From Siphonodentalium dalli (Eukaryota; Mollusca; Scaphopoda; Gadilida; Siphonodentaliidae), in assembly GCA_032622095.1 (NCBI GenBank), contig CP136069.1, positions 106,418,278 through 106,482,277 of the forward strand: 64,000 bases of DNA. Direction: 5' to 3'. This document shows, one piece after another, positions 14,127-30,606 of this stretch. How positions within the stretch are numbered: the first letter of the stretch is position 1; each line of letters begins with the position of its first letter. The notes beneath the pieces were generated by a model, which was not told the DNA's origin, made no database searches, and saw only the letters and a list, made by a program, of their open reading frames with translations. Made by a program: the position numbers and the translations under genes.

Positions 14127-16666
14127 GGTACCCCCACCACATACATATATAGGTATCACCACCACATACATATATAGGTATCCCCACCACACACATATAT
14201 AGGTATCCCCACCACACACATATATAGGTATCCCCGCCACACACATATATAGGTATCCCCACCACATACATATATAGGTATCCCCACCACATACATCTAT
14301 AGGTATCCCCACCACACACATCTATAGGTATCCCCACTACACACATATATAGGTATCACCACCACACACATATATTGGTCTCCCCACCACACACATATAT
14401 AGGTATGCCCCCCTCATAAATATATAGGTCTCCCTGCCACATACATATATAGGTCTCCCCACCACACACATATATATGTATCATCACCACACACATATAT
14501 AGGTCTCCCCGCCACATACATCTATAGGTCTCCCCACCACATACATATATAGGTATCACCACCACATACATATATAGGTATCCCCACCACATACATATAT
14601 AGGTATCCCCACCACATACATATATAGGTAACCCCGCCACACACATATATAAGTATCCCCACCACATACATATATAGGTATCCCCACCACACACATCTAT
14701 AGGTATCCCCCACCAAACACATCTATAGGTATCCCCTACACACACATCCATAGGTATCCCCACCACATTCATATATAGGTATCCCCACCACATACATATA
14801 TCGGTATCCCCACCACACACATATATAGGTATCCCCACCACATACATATATAGGTATCCCCGCAACACACATATATAGGTATCCCCCACCACACACATAT
14901 ATAGGTCTCCCCACCACAAGCATATATAGGTATCACCGCCACACACATATATAGGTATCCCCGCCACACACATATATAGGTATCCCCACCACACACATAT
15001 ATAGGTATCCCCGCCACGTATATATATAGGTCTCCCCGCCACATACATATATAGGTATCCCCACCACACATCTATAGGTATCCCCACCACACACATATAT
15101 TGGTCTCCCCACCACACACATATATAGGTATCCCCCCACATACATATATAGGTCTCCCCGCCACATACATATATAGATATCCCCACCACACATCTATAGG
15201 TATCCCCACCACACACATATATTGATCTCCTCACCACACACATATATAGGTATCCCTGCCACATACATCTATAGGTCTCCCCACCACGCACATATATAGG
15301 TATCATCAGCTCACACATATATAGGTCTCTCCGCCACATACATATATAGGTCTCCCCACCACATACATATATAGGTATCACCACCACATGCATATATAGG
15401 GTATCCCCACCACATACATATATAGGTATCCCCACCACACACATATATAGGTAACCCCGCCACACACATATATAGGTATCCCCACCACATACATGTATAG
15501 GTATCCTCACCACACACATATATAGGTCTCCACGCCACATACATCCATAGGTCTCCCCACCACATACATATATAGGCATCACCACCACATACATATATAG
15601 GTATCCCCACTACATACATATATAGGTATCCCTACCATACACATATATAGGTATCCCCGCCACACACATATGTAGGTATCCCGACCACATACATATATAG
15701 GTATCCCCGCAACACACATATATAGGTATCCCCACCACACACATATATAGGTCTCCCCACCACAAGCATATATAGGTATCCCCGCCACACACATATATAG
15801 GTATCCCCGCCACACACATATATAGGTATCCCCACCACACACATATATAGGTATCCCCGCCACGTACATATATAGGTCTCCCCGCCAAATACATATATAG
15901 GTATCCCCGCCAAATACATATATAGGTATCCCCACCACACATCTATAGGTATCCCCACCACACACATATATTGGTCTCCCCACCACACACATATATAGGT
16001 ATCCCCCACATACATATATAGGTCTCCCCGCCACATACATATATAGGTATCCCCACCACACATCTATAGGTATCCCCACCACACACATATATTGATCTCC
16101 TCACCACAGACATATATAGGTATCCCTGCCACATACATCTATAGTTCTCCCCACCACACACATATATAGGTATCATCACCACACACATATATAGGTCTCC
16201 CCGCCACATACATCTATAGGTCTCCCACCACATACATATATAGGTATCACCACCACATACATATATAGGTATCCCCACCACATACATATATAGGTATCCC
16301 CACCACACACATATATAGGTAACCTCGCCACACACATATATAGGTATCCCCACCACATACATATATAGGTATCCTCACCACACACATATATAGGTCTCCA
16401 CGCCACATACATCCATAGGTCTCCCCACCACATACATATATAGGCATCACCAACACATACATATATAGGTATCGCCACTACATACATATATAGGTATCCC
16501 TACCATACACATATATAGGTATCCCCGCCACACACATATATAGGCATCCACACCACATACATCTATAGGTATCCCCACCACATACATATATAGCTATCCC
16601 GCCACACACATATATAGGTATCCCCGCCACATACATATATAGGTATCCCCACCACACACATCTATA
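14127..16666. repeat. Domain D higher-order repeat, copy 1 (2,540 bp)
   Basis: Phase is set by a GGTACCCCC monomer, also found at 16,667, 20,294, 21,959, 24,297 and 26,635. TAACCCCGCC lies 502 bp downstream (14,629), exactly as in copies 3, 5 and 6. Unlike later copies the interior holds two ~0.85-kb CACAAGC subunits (14,917 and 15,763) and no short-monomer cluster, so it looks like a C/D hybrid. The final TAACCTCGCC at 16,320 is 347 bp before the next marker. Confidence 0.78.
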
Positions 16667-19600
16667 GGTACCCCCACCACATACATATATAAGTATAACC
16701 ACCACATACATATATAGGTATCCCCACCACACACATATATAGGTATCCCCACCACACACATATATAGGTATCCCCGCCACACACATATATAGGTATCCCC
16801 ACCACATACATATATAGGTATCCCCACCACATACATCTATAGGTATCCCCACCACACACATATATAGGTATCCCCACTACACACATATATAGGTATCACC
16901 ACCACACACATATATTGGTCTCCCCACCACACACATATATAGGTATGCCCCCCTCATAAATATATAGGTCTCCCTGCCACATACATCTATAGGTCTCCCC
17001 ACCACATACATATATAGGTATCACCACCACATACATATATAGGTATCCCCACCACATACATATATAGGTATCCCCACCACACACATATATAGGTAACCCC
17101 GCCACACACATATATAAGTATCCCCACCACATACATATATAGGTATCCTCACCACACACATATATAGGTCTCCACGCCACATACATCCATAGGTTTCCCC
17201 ACCACATACATATATAGGTATCACCACCACATACATATATAGGTATCCCCACCACATGCATATATAGGTATCCCTACCACACTGATATATAGGTATCCCC
17301 GCCACACACATATATAGGTATCCCCAACACATACATCTATAGTTATCCCCACCACATACATATATAGGTATCCTCACCACACACATATAGGTATCACCAC
17401 CACATACATATATAGGTATCCCCGCCACACACATATATAGGTATCCCCGCCACATACATATATAGGTATCCCCACCACACACATCTATAGGTATCCCACC
17501 ACATACATATATAGGTATCCCCACCACATAAATATATAGGTATCCCCACCACACACATCTATAGGAATCCCCACCACACACAACTATATGTATCCCCACC
17601 ACATACATATATAGGTATCCCCACCACACACATTTATAGGTATCCCCGCCACATCCATATATAGGTATCACCACCACACACATATATATGTCTCCCCACC
17701 ACATACATTTATATGTATCCCCAACACACACATCTATAGGTATCCCCACCACACACATATATAGGTATCCCCACCATACACATCTATAGGTATCCCCACC
17801 ACATACATATATAGGTATCCCAACCACACACATATATAGGTATCCACACCATATACATATATAGGTATCACCACCACACACATATAGTTATCCCCACCAC
17901 ATACATATAGGTATCCCCGCCACATACATATAGGTATCCCCACCACACACATATAGGTATCCCCACCACACACATCTATAGGTATCACCACCACATACAT
18001 ATATAGGTATACCCAACACATACATATATAGGTATCCCCACCACATACATATATAGGTATCCCCACCACATACATCTATAGGTATCCCCACCACATACAT
18101 ATATAGGTATCCCCACCACATAAATATATAGGTATCCCCACCACATACATATATAGGTATCCCCACCACATACATCTATTGGTATCACCGCCACATACAT
18201 CTATAGGTATCCCGCCACACACATATATAGGTATCCCCACCACAAACATATATAGGTATCCCCACCACATACATCTATAGGTATCCCGCCACACACATAT
18301 ATAGGTATCCCCACCACACACATATATAGGTATCACCACCACACACATATATAGGTATCCCCGCCAAATACATATATAGGTCTCCCCACCACACACATAT
18401 ATAGGTATCATCACCACACACATATATAGGTCTCCCCGCCACATACATCTATAGGTCTCCCCACCACATACATATATAGGTATCACCACCACATACATAT
18501 ATAGGTATCCCCACCACATACATATATAGGTATCCCCACCACACACATATATAGATAACCCCGCCACACACATATATAGGTATCCCCACCACATACATAT
18601 ATAGGTATCCTCACCACACACATATATAGGTCTCTACGCCACATACATCCATAGGTCTCCCCACCACATACATATATAGGCATCACCAACACATACATAT
18701 ATAGGTATCGCCACTACATACATATATAGGTATCCCTACCATACACATATATAGGTATCCCCGCCACACACATATATAGGCATCCCCACCACATACATCT
18801 ATAGGTATCCACACCACATACATATATAGGTATCCCCGCCACACACATATATAGGTATCCCCGCCACATACATATATAGGTATCCCCACCACACACATCT
18901 ATAGGTATATCCGCCACATACATATATAGGTATCCCCACCACACACATATATAGGTATCCCCACCACACACAACTATATGTATCCCCACCACATACATAT
19001 ATAGGTATCCCCACCACACACATCTATAGGTATCCCCACCACACACAACTATATGTATCCCCACCACATACATATATAGGTATCCCCAACACACACATTT
19101 ATAGGTATCCCCGCCACATACATATATAGGTATCACCACCACACACATATATATGTCTCCCCACCACATACATTTATAGGTATCCCCAACACACACATCT
19201 ATAGGTATCCCCACCACACACATATATAGGTATCCCCACCATACACATCTATAGGTATCCCCACCACATACATATATAGGTATCCCAACCACACACATAT
19301 ATAGGTATCCACACCATATACATATATAGGTATCACCACCACACACATATAGTTATCCCCACCACATACATATAGGTATCCCCGCCACATACATATAGGT
19401 ATCCCCACCACACACATATAGGTATCCCCACCACACACATCTATAGGTATCACCACCACATACATATATAGGTATACCCAACACATACATATATAGGTAT
19501 CCCCACCACATACATATATAGGTATCCCCACCACATACATCTATAGGTATCCCCACCACATACATATATAGGTATCCCCACCACATAAATATATAGGTAT

Positions 19601-20293
19601 CCCCACCACATACATATATAGGTATCCCCACCACATACATCTATTGGTATCACCGCCACATACATCTATAGGTATCCCGCCACACACATATATAGGTATC
19701 CCCACCACAAACATATATAGGTATCCCCACCACATACATCTATAGGTATCCCGCCACACACATATATAGGTATCCCCACCACACACATATATAGGTATCA
19801 CCACCACACACATATATAGGTATCCCCGCCAAATACATATATAGGTCTCCCCACCACACACATATATAGGTATCATCACCACACACATATATAGGTATCA
19901 CCACCACATACATATATAGGTATCCCCACCACATACATATATAGGTATCCCCACCACACACATATATAGATAACCCCGCCACACACATATATAGGTATCC
20001 CCACCACATACATATATAGGTATCCTCACCACACACATATATAGGTCTCTACGCCACATACATCCATAGGTCTCCCCACCACATACATATATAGGCATCA
20101 CCAACACATACATATATAGGTATCGCCACTACATACATATATAGGTATCCCTACCATACACATATATAGGTATCCCCACCACATACATCTATAGGTATCC
20201 CCACCACATACATATATAGGTATCCCCGCCACACACATATATAGGTATCCCCGCCACATACATATATAGGTATCCCCACCACACACATCTATA
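16667..20293. repeat. Domain D higher-order repeat, copy 2 (3,627 bp, internally duplicated)
   Basis: The distance from the GGTACC marker to TAACCCC is 427 bp instead of 502, a clean loss of 75 bp (three monomers). The missing stretch corresponds to the part around 24,600-24,700 that carries ATATATGTATCATCACC. The copy is longer than its neighbours because it contains a 1,465-bp tandem duplication. Short-monomer clusters start near 17,877 and 19,342. Confidence 0.78.
17540..20293. repeat. 1,465-bp tandem duplication inside domain D copy 2
   Basis: From about 17,540 to 18,900 the monomer order recurs from about 19,005 at an offset of 1,465. Shared marks are the CACACAACTATATG monomer, CATTTATAGG, the short-monomer cluster and the CATCTATTGG/ATCACCGCC pair. 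The offset drops to 1,415 after about 18,420, because the second copy lacks two monomers (50 bp) around a GTCTCCCCGCC unit. It stays 1,415 at the GATAACCCC mark (18,556 and 19,971). One further monomer is missing near 20,170. Confidence 0.8.
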
Positions 20294-21958
20294 GGTACCC
20301 CCACCACATACATATATAGGTATCACCACCACATACATATATAGGTATCCCCACCACACACATATATAGGTATCCCCACCACACACATATATAGGTATCC
20401 CCGCCACACACATATATAGGTATCCCCATCGCATACATATATAGGTATCCCCACCGCATACATCTATAGGTATCCCCACCACACACATCTATAGGTATCC
20501 CCACTACACACATATATAGGTATCACCACCACACACATATATTGGTCTCCCCACCACCCACATATATAGGTATGCCCCCCTCATAAATATATAGGTCTCC
20601 CTGCCACATACATATATAGGTCTCCCCACCACACACATATATATGTATCATCACCACACACATATATAGGTCTCCCCGCCACATACATCTATAGGTCTCC
20701 CCACCACATACATATATAGGTATCACCACCACATACATATATAGGTATCCCCACCACATACATATATAGGTATCCCCACCACACACATATATAGGTAACC
20801 CCGCCACACACAGATATAAGTATCCCCACCACATACATATATAGGTATCCTCACCACACACATATATAGGTCTCCACGCCACATACATCCATAGGTTTCC
20901 CCACCACATACATATATAGGTATCAACACCACATACATATATAGGTATCCCCACCACATACATATATAGGTATCCCTACCACACTGATATATAGGTATCC
21001 CCGCCACACACATATATAGGTATCCCCACCACATACATCTATAGTTATCCCCACCACATACATATATAGGTATCCTCACCGCACACATATAGGTATCACC
21101 ACCACATACATATATAGGTATCCCCGCCACACACATATATAGGTATATCCGCCACATACATATATAGGTATCCCCACCACACACATCTATAGGTATCCCC
21201 ACCACACACAACTATATGTATCCCCACCACATACATATATAGGTATCCCCACCACACACATCTATAGGTATCCCCACCACACACAACTATATGTATCCCC
21301 ACCACATACATATATAGGTATCCCCAACACACACATTTATAGGTATCCCCGCCACATACATATATAGGTATCACCACCACACACATATATATGTCTCCCC
21401 ACCACATACATCTATAGGTATCCCCAACACACACATCTATAGGTATCCCCACCACACACATCTATAGGTTTCCCCACCACACACATATATAGGTTTCCCC
21501 ACCATACACATCTATAGGTATCCCCACCACATACATATATAGGTATCCCAACCACACACATATATAGGTATCCACACCATATACATATATAGGTATCACC
21601 ACCACACACATATAGTTATCCCCACCACATACATATAGGTATCCCCGCCACATACATATAGGTATCCCCACCACACACATATAGGTATCCCCACCACACA
21701 CATCTATAGGTATCACCACCACATACATATATAGGTATACCCAACACATACATATATAGGTATCCCCACCACATACATATATAGGTATCCCCACCACATA
21801 CATCTATAGGTATCCCCACCACATACATATATAGGTATCCCCACCACATAAATATATAGGTATCCCCACCACATACATATATAGGTATCCCCACCACATA
21901 CATCTATTGGTATCCCCGCCACATACATATATAGGTATCCCCACCACACACATCTATA
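20294..21958. repeat. Domain D higher-order repeat, copy 3 (1,665 bp, shortened)
   Basis: Matches copy 4 at an offset of 1,665-1,666. Relative to the 2,338-bp copies it lacks about 672 bp, the part that in copy 4 runs from about 23,577 to 24,245. The join is visible near 21,910: CATCTATTGG is followed by TATCCCCGCC here but by TATCACCGCC at 23,571. TAACCCC is at 20,796, 502 bp after the marker. The extra C in the next GGTACC monomer (21,959) makes a six-C run and explains the one-base shift. Confidence 0.85.
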
Positions 21959-24296
21959 GGTACCCCCCACCACATACATATATAGGTATCACCACCACAT
22001 ACATATATAGGTATCCCCACCACACACATATATAGGTATCCCCACCACACACATATATAGGTATCCCCGCCACACACATATATAGGTATCCCCATCGCAT
22101 ACATATATAGGTATCCCCACCGCATACATCTATAGGTATCCCCACCACACACATCTATAGGTATCCCCACTACACACATATATAGGTATCACCACCACAC
22201 ACATATATTGGTCTCCCCACCACCCACATATATAGGTATGCCCCCCTCATAAATATATAGGTCTCCCTGCCACATACATATATAGGTCTCCCCACCACAC
22301 ACATATATATGTATCATCACCACACACATATATAGGTCTCCCCGCCACATACATCTATAGGTCTCCCCACCACATACATATATAGGTATCACCACCACAT
22401 ACATATATAGGTATCCCCACCACATACATATATAGGTATCCCCACCACACACATATATAGGTAACCCCGCCACACACAGATATAAGTATCCCCACCACAT
22501 ACATATATAGGTATCCTCACCACACACATATATAGGTCTCCACGCCACATACATCCATAGGTTTCCCCACCACATACATATATAGGTATCAACACCACAT
22601 ACATATATAGGTATCCCCACCACATACATATATAGGTATCCCTACCACACTGATATATAGGTATCCCCGCCACACACATATATAGGTATCCCCACCACAT
22701 ACATCTATAGTTATCCCCACCACATACATATATAGGTATCCTCACCGCACACATATAGGTATCACCACCACATACATATATAGGTATCCCCGCCACACAC
22801 ATATATAGGTATATCCGCCACATACATATATAGGTATCCCCACCACACACATCTATAGGTATCCCCACCACACACAACTATATGTATCCCACCACATACA
22901 TATATAGGTATCCCCACCACACACATCTATAGGTATCCCCACCACACACAACTATATGTATCCCCACCACATACATATATAGGTATCCCCAACACACACA
23001 TTTATAGGTATCCCCGCCACATACATATATAGGTATCACCACCACACACATATATATGTCTCCCCACCACATACATCTATAGGTATCCCCAACACACACA
23101 TCTATAGGTATCCCCACCACACACATCTATAGGTTTCCCCACCACACACATATATAGGTTTCCCCACCATACACATCTATAGGTATCCCCACCACATACA
23201 TATATAGGTATCCCAACCACACACATATATAGGTATCCACACCATATACATATATAGGTATCACCACCACACACATATAGTTATCCCCACCACATACATA
23301 TAGGTATCCCCGCCACATACATATAGGTATCCCCACCACACACATATAGGTATCCCCACCACACACATCTATAGGTATCACCACCACATACATATATAGG
23401 TATACCCAACACATACATATATAGGTATCCCCACCACATACATATATAGGTATCCCCACCACATACATCTATAGGTATCCCCACCACATACATATATAGG
23501 TATCCCCACCACATAAATATATAGGTATCCCCACCACATACATATATAGGTATCCCCACCACATACATCTATTGGTATCACCGCCACATACATCTATAGG
23601 TATCCCGCCACACACATATATAGGTATCCCCACCACAAACATATATAGGTATCCCCACCACATACATCTATAGGTATCCCGCCACACACATATATAGGTA
23701 TCCCCACCACACACATATATAGGTATCACCACCACACACATATATAGGTATCCCCGCCAAATACATATATAGGTCTCCCCACCACACACATATATAGGTA
23801 TCATCACCACACACATATATAGGTCTCCCCGCCACATACATCTATAGGTCTCCCCACCACATACATATATAGGTATCACCACCACATACATATATAGGTA
23901 TCCCCACCACATACATATATAGGTATCCCCACCACACACATATATAGGTAACCCCGCCACACACATATATAGGTATCCCCACCACATACATATATAGGTA
24001 TCCTCACCACACACATATATAGGTCTCTACGCCACATACATCCATAGGTCTCCCCACCACATACATATATAGGCATCACCAACACATACATATATAGGTA
24101 TCGCCACTACATACATATATAGGTATCCCTACCATACACATATATAGGTATCCCCGCCACACACATATATAGGCATCCCCACCACATACATCTATAGGTA
24201 TCCCCACCACATACATATATAGGTATCCCCGCCACACACATATATAGGTATCCCCGCCACATACATATATAGGTATCCCCACCACACACATCTATA
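21959..24296. repeat. Domain D higher-order repeat, copy 4 (2,338 bp)
   Basis: Full-length copy: GGTACC at 21,959, TAACCCC at 22,462, short-monomer cluster from 23,272, second TAACCCC at 23,949, next GGTACC at 24,297. Long stretches are identical to copy 5; minus-strand translations of 23,469-24,014 and 25,807-26,352 agree residue for residue. A private feature is a 24-bp TATCCCACC monomer near 22,888. Confidence 0.9.
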
Positions 24297-26634
24297 GGTA
24301 CCCCCACCACATACATATATAGGTATCACCACCACATACATATATAGGTATCCCCACCACACACATATATAGGTATCCCCACCACACACATATATAGGTA
24401 TCCCCGCCACACACATATATAGGTATCCCCATCGCATACATATATAGGTATCCCCACCACATACATCTATAGGTATCCCCACCACACACATCTATAGGTA
24501 TCCCCACTACACACATATATAGGTATCACCACCACACACATATATTGGTCTCCCCACCACCCACATATATAGGTATGCCCCCCTCATAAATATATAGGTC
24601 TCCCTGCCACATACATATATAGGTCTCCCCACCACACACATATATATGTATCATCACCACACACATATATAGGTCTCCCCGCCACATACATCTATAGGTC
24701 TCCCCACCACATACATATATAGGTATCACCACCACATACATATATAGGTATCCCCACCACATACATATATAGGTATCCCCACCACACACATATATAGGTA
24801 ACCCCGCCACACACATATATAAGTATCCCCACCACATACATATATAGGTATCCTCACCACACACATATATAGGTCTCCACGCCACATACATCCATAGGTT
24901 TCCCCACCACATACATATATAGGTATCAACACCACATACATATATAGGTATCCCCACCACATACATATATAGGTATCCCTACCACACTGATATATAGGTA
25001 TCCCCGCCACACACATATATAGGTATCCCCACCACATACATCTATAGTTATCCCCACCACATACATATATAGGTATCCTCACCGCACACATATAGGTATC
25101 ACCACCACATACATATATAGGTATCCCCGCCACACACATATATAGGTATATCCGCCACATACATATATAGGTATCCCCACCACACACATCTATAGGTATC
25201 CCCACCACACACAACTATATGTATCCCCACCACATACATATATAGGTATCCCCACCACACACATCTATATGTATCCCCACCACACACAACTATATGTATC
25301 CCCACCACATACATATATAGGTATCCCCAACACACACATTTATAGGTATCCCCGCCACATACATATATAGGTATCACCACCACACACATATATATGTCTC
25401 CCCACCACATACATCTATAGGTATCCCCAACACACACATCTATATGTATCCCCACCACACACATCTATAGGTTTCCCCACCACACACATATATAGGTTTC
25501 CCCACCATACACATCTATAGGTATCCCCACCACATACATATATAGGTATCCCAACCACACACATATATAGGTATCCACACCATATACATATATAGGTATC
25601 ACCACCACACACATATAGTTATCCCCACCACATACATATAGGTATCCCCGCCACATACATATAGGTATCCCCACCACACACATATAGGTATCCCCACCAC
25701 ACACATCTATAGGTATCACCACCACATACATATATAGGTATACCCAACACATACATATATAGGTATCCCCACCACATACATATATAGGTATCCCCACCAC
25801 ATACATCTATAGGTATCCCCACCACATACATATATAGGTATCCCCACCACATAAATATATAGGTATCCCCACCACATACATATATAGGTATCCCCACCAC
25901 ATACATCTATTGGTATCACCGCCACATACATCTATAGGTATCCCGCCACACACATATATAGGTATCCCCACCACAAACATATATAGGTATCCCCACCACA
26001 TACATCTATAGGTATCCCGCCACACACATATATAGGTATCCCCACCACACACATATATAGGTATCACCACCACACACATATATAGGTATCCCCGCCAAAT
26101 ACATATATAGGTCTCCCCACCACACACATATATAGGTATCATCACCACACACATATATAGGTCTCCCCGCCACATACATCTATAGGTCTCCCCACCACAT
26201 ACATATATAGGTATCACCACCACATACATATATAGGTATCCCCACCACATACATATATAGGTATCCCCACCACACACATATATAGGTAACCCCGCCACAC
26301 ACATATATAGGTATCCCCACCACATACATATATAGGTATCCTCACCACACACATATATAGGTCTCTACGCCACATACATCCATAGGTCTCCCCACCACAT
26401 ACATATATAGGCATCACCAACACATACATATATAGGTATCGCCACTACATACATATATAGGTATCCCTACCATACACATATATAGGTATCCCCGCCACAC
26501 ACATATATAGGCATCCCCACCACATACATCTATAGGTATCCCCACCACATACATATATAGGTATCCCCGCCACACACATATATAGGTATCCCCGCCACAT
26601 ACATATATAGGTATCCCCACCACACACATCTATA
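24297..26634. repeat. Domain D higher-order repeat, copy 5 (2,338 bp)
   Basis: Same marker order as copy 4: TAACCCC at 24,799 (502 bp in), cluster from 25,610, second TAACCCC at 26,287 (1,990 bp in). It differs from its neighbours by rare single changes, such as CATCTATATG in place of CATCTATAGG near 25,264 and near 25,441. Copies 4 and 5 are the best-preserved adjacent pair of HORs in the window. Confidence 0.9.
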
Positions 26635-28260
26635 GGTACCCCCACCACATACATATATAGGTATCACCACCACATTCATATATAGGTATCCCCACCACAC
26701 ACATATATAGGTATCCCCACCACACACATATATAGGTATCCCCGCCACACACATATATAGGTATCCCCATCGCATACATATATAGGTATCCCCACCACAT
26801 ACATCTATAGGTATCCCCACCACACACATCTATAGGTATCCCCACTACACACATATATAGGTATCACCACCACACACATATATTGGTCTCCCCACCACCC
26901 ACATATATAGGTATGCCCCCCTCATAAATATATAGGTCTCCCTGCCACATACATATATAGGTCTCCCCACCACACACATATATATGTATCATCACCACAC
27001 ACATATATAGGTCTCCCCGCCACATACATCTATAGGTCTCCCCACCACATACATATATAGGTATCACCACCACATACATATATAGGTATCCCCACCACAT
27101 ACATATATAGGTATCCCCACCACACACATATATAGGTAACCCCGCCACACACATATATAAGTATCCCCACCACATACATATATAGGTATCCTCACCACAC
27201 ACATATATAGGTCTCCACGCCACATACATCCATAGGTTTCCCCACCACATACATATATAGGTATCAACACCACATACATATATAGGTATCCCCACCACAT
27301 ACATATATAGGTATCCCTACCACACTGATATATAGGTATCCCCGCCACACACATATATAGGTATCCCCACCACATACATCTATAGTTATCCCCACCACAT
27401 ACATATATAGGTATCCTCACCGCACACATATAGGTATCACCACCACATACATATATAGGTATCCCCGCCACACACATATATAGGTATATCCGCCACATAC
27501 ATATATAGGTATCCCCACCACACACATCTATAGGTATCCCCACCACACACAACTATATGTATCCCCACCACATACATATATAGGTATCCCCACCACACAC
27601 ATCTATAGGTATCCCCACCACACACAACTATATGTATCCCCACCACATACATATATAGGTATCCCCACCACACACATTTATAGGTATCCCCGCCACATAC
27701 ATATATAGGTATCACCACCACACACATATATATGTCTCCCCACCACATACATCTATAGGTATCCCCAACACACACATCTATAGGTATCCCCAGCACACAC
27801 ATCTATAGGTTTCCCCACCACACACATATATAGGTATCCCCACCATACACATCTATAGGTATCCCCACCACATACATATATAGGTATCCCAACCACACAC
27901 ATTTATAGGTATCCACACCATATACATATATAGGTATCACCACCACACACATATAGTTATCCCCACCACATACATATAGGTATCCCCGCCACATACATAT
28001 AGGTATCTTCACCACACACATATAGGTATCCCCACCACACACATCTATAGGTATCACCACCACATACATATATAGGTATACCCAACACATACATATATAG
28101 GTATCCCCACCACATACATATATAGGTATCCCCACAACATACATCTATAGGTATCCCCACCACATACATATATAGGTATCCCCACCACATAAATATATAG
28201 GTATCCCCACCACATACATATATAGGTATCCCCACCACATACATCGATTGGTATCACCGT
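26635..28260. repeat. Domain D higher-order repeat, copy 6 (truncated)
   Basis: Follows copies 4 and 5 at an offset of 2,338 through TAACCCC at 27,137 and the cluster from 27,948. It has collected private variants: TATCTTCACC in the cluster, CACAACATAC near 28,135 and CATCGATTGG at 28,242. After about 28,260 it gives way to E-type monomers (GCCTAAC at 28,382). The variants of this copy, not those of copies 4 and 5, reappear at 30,180-32,180, so this copy was the source of the E duplications. Confidence 0.83.
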
Positions 28261-30179
28261 CACATACATCTATTGGTATCCTGCCACACACATATATAGG
28301 TATCCCCACCACAAACATATATAGGTATCCCCACCACATACATCTATAGGTATCCCGCCACACACATATATAGGTATCCCCGCCTAACACATATATAGGT
28401 ATCCCCACCACACACATATATAGGTATCCCCGCCACATACATATATAGGTCTCCCCGCCACATACATATATAGGTATCCCCGCCATACATATATAGGTAT
28501 CACAACCACCCACATATATAGGTCTCCTCACCACACTCATATATAGGTATCCCCGCCACATACATATATAGGTATCCCCACCACACATCTATAGGTATCC
28601 CCACCACACACATATATTGGTCTCCCCACCACACACATATATAGGTATCCCCCCACATACATATATAGGTCTCCCCGCCACATACATATATAGGTATCCC
28701 CACCACACATATATAGGTATCCCCACCACATACATATATATGTATCAACACCACACACATATATATGTATCCCCACCACATACATATATAGGTATCCCCA
28801 CCACATACATCTATAGGTATCCCCACCACACACATATATAGGTATCCCCACCACATACATATATATGTATCCCCACCACATACATATATAGGTATCCCCA
28901 CCACAAACATATATAGATATCCCCACCACATACATATATAGGTATCTCCACCAAATACATATATAGGTATCCCCGCCACATACATATATATGTATCACCA
29001 TCACACACATATATAGGTATCCCCACCACATACATATATAGGTATCTCCACCACATACATTTATAGGTATCCCACCACACACATATATAGGTATCCCCAC
29101 CACATACATATATAGATATCCCCACCACATACATATATATGTATCCCCACCACATACATCTATATGTATCCCCACCACCCACATATATAGGTATTCCCAC
29201 CACATACATCTATATGTATCCCCACCACACACATATATAGGTATCCCCACCACATACATATATAGCTATCCCCACCACACACATCTATAGGTATCCCCAC
29301 CACACACATCTATAGGTATCCCAACCACACACATCTATAGGTATCCCCACCACATAAATATGTAGGTATCCCCACCATATACATATATAGGTAGCCCCAC
29401 CACACACATATATAGGTCTCCCCACCACATACATATATAGGTATCCCCGCCACACACATATATAGGTATCCCCGCCTAACACATATATAGGTATCCCCAC
29501 CACACACATATATAGGTATCCCCGCCACATACATATATAGGTCTCCCCGCCACATACATATATAGGTATCCCCGCCATACATATATAGGTATCACAACCA
29601 CACACATATATAGGTCTCCTCACCACACTCATATATAGGTATCCCTGCCACATACATATATAGGTCTCACCACCACACACATCTATAGGTATCCCCACCA
29701 CATACATATATAGGTATCCCCGCTACACACATATATAGGTATCCCCACTACACACATATATAGGTATCACCACCACACACATATATAGGTATCCCCGCCA
29801 CATACATATATAGGTATCCCCACCACACACATATATAGGTATCACCACCACACACATATATAGGTATCCCCACCACATACATATATAGGTATCCCAACCA
29901 AACACATATATAGGTATCCCCACCACACACATCTATAGGTATCCCAACCACACACATCTATAGGTATCCCCACCACATACATATATAGGTATCCCAACCA
30001 TATACATATATAGGTAGCCCCACCACACACAAATATAGGTATCCCCACCACATACATATATAGGTATCCCGCCACACACATATATAGGTATCCCCACCAC
30101 ACACATATATAGGTCTCCCCACCACATACATATATAGGTATCCCCGCCACACACATATATAGGTATCCCCGCCTAACAC
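28261..30179. repeat. Domain E, first segment
   Basis: E-type monomers: GCCTAAC at 28,382, 29,474 and 30,171 (the last two 697 bp apart), GGTAGCCCC with CACAAATATAGG, and CACTCATATATAGG. Together with 27,353-28,260 this forms a 2,827-bp unit whose next copy starts near 30,180, where the sequence returns to D-type CATCTATAGTTATCC. A 225-base plus-strand open frame at 28,617-28,841 arises because several monomers in a row lost the usual TAG (TTGG or TATG variants); I regard it as chance. Confidence 0.78.
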
Positions 30180-30606
30180 ATATATAGGTATCCCCACCAC
30201 ATACATCTATAGTTATCCCCACCACATACATATATATGTATCCTCACCGCACACATATAGGTATCACCACCACATACATATATAGGTATCCCCGCCACAC
30301 ACATATATAGGTATATCCGCCACATACATATATAGGTATCCCCACCACACACATCTATAGGTATCCCCACCACACACAACTATATGTATCCCCACCACAT
30401 ACATATATAGGTATCCCCACCACACACATCTATAGGTATCCCCACCACACACAACTATATGTATCCCCACCACATACATATATAGGTATCCCCACCACAC
30501 ACATTTATAGGTATCCCCGCCACATACATATATATGTATCACCACCACACACATATATATGTCTCCCCACCACATACATCTATAGGTATCCCCAACACAC
30601 ACATCT

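Noticed and set aside
14356-15594. Longest open frame, 412 codons on the minus strand, as a protein gene (also 307 codons at 58,090-59,013 and 304 codons at 32,254-33,168)
   Set aside because: It is the 25-residue periodic read-through of the satellite. All three minus frames give the same peptide, ends fall at random variant monomers, and no promoter, signal or non-repeat domain is present.
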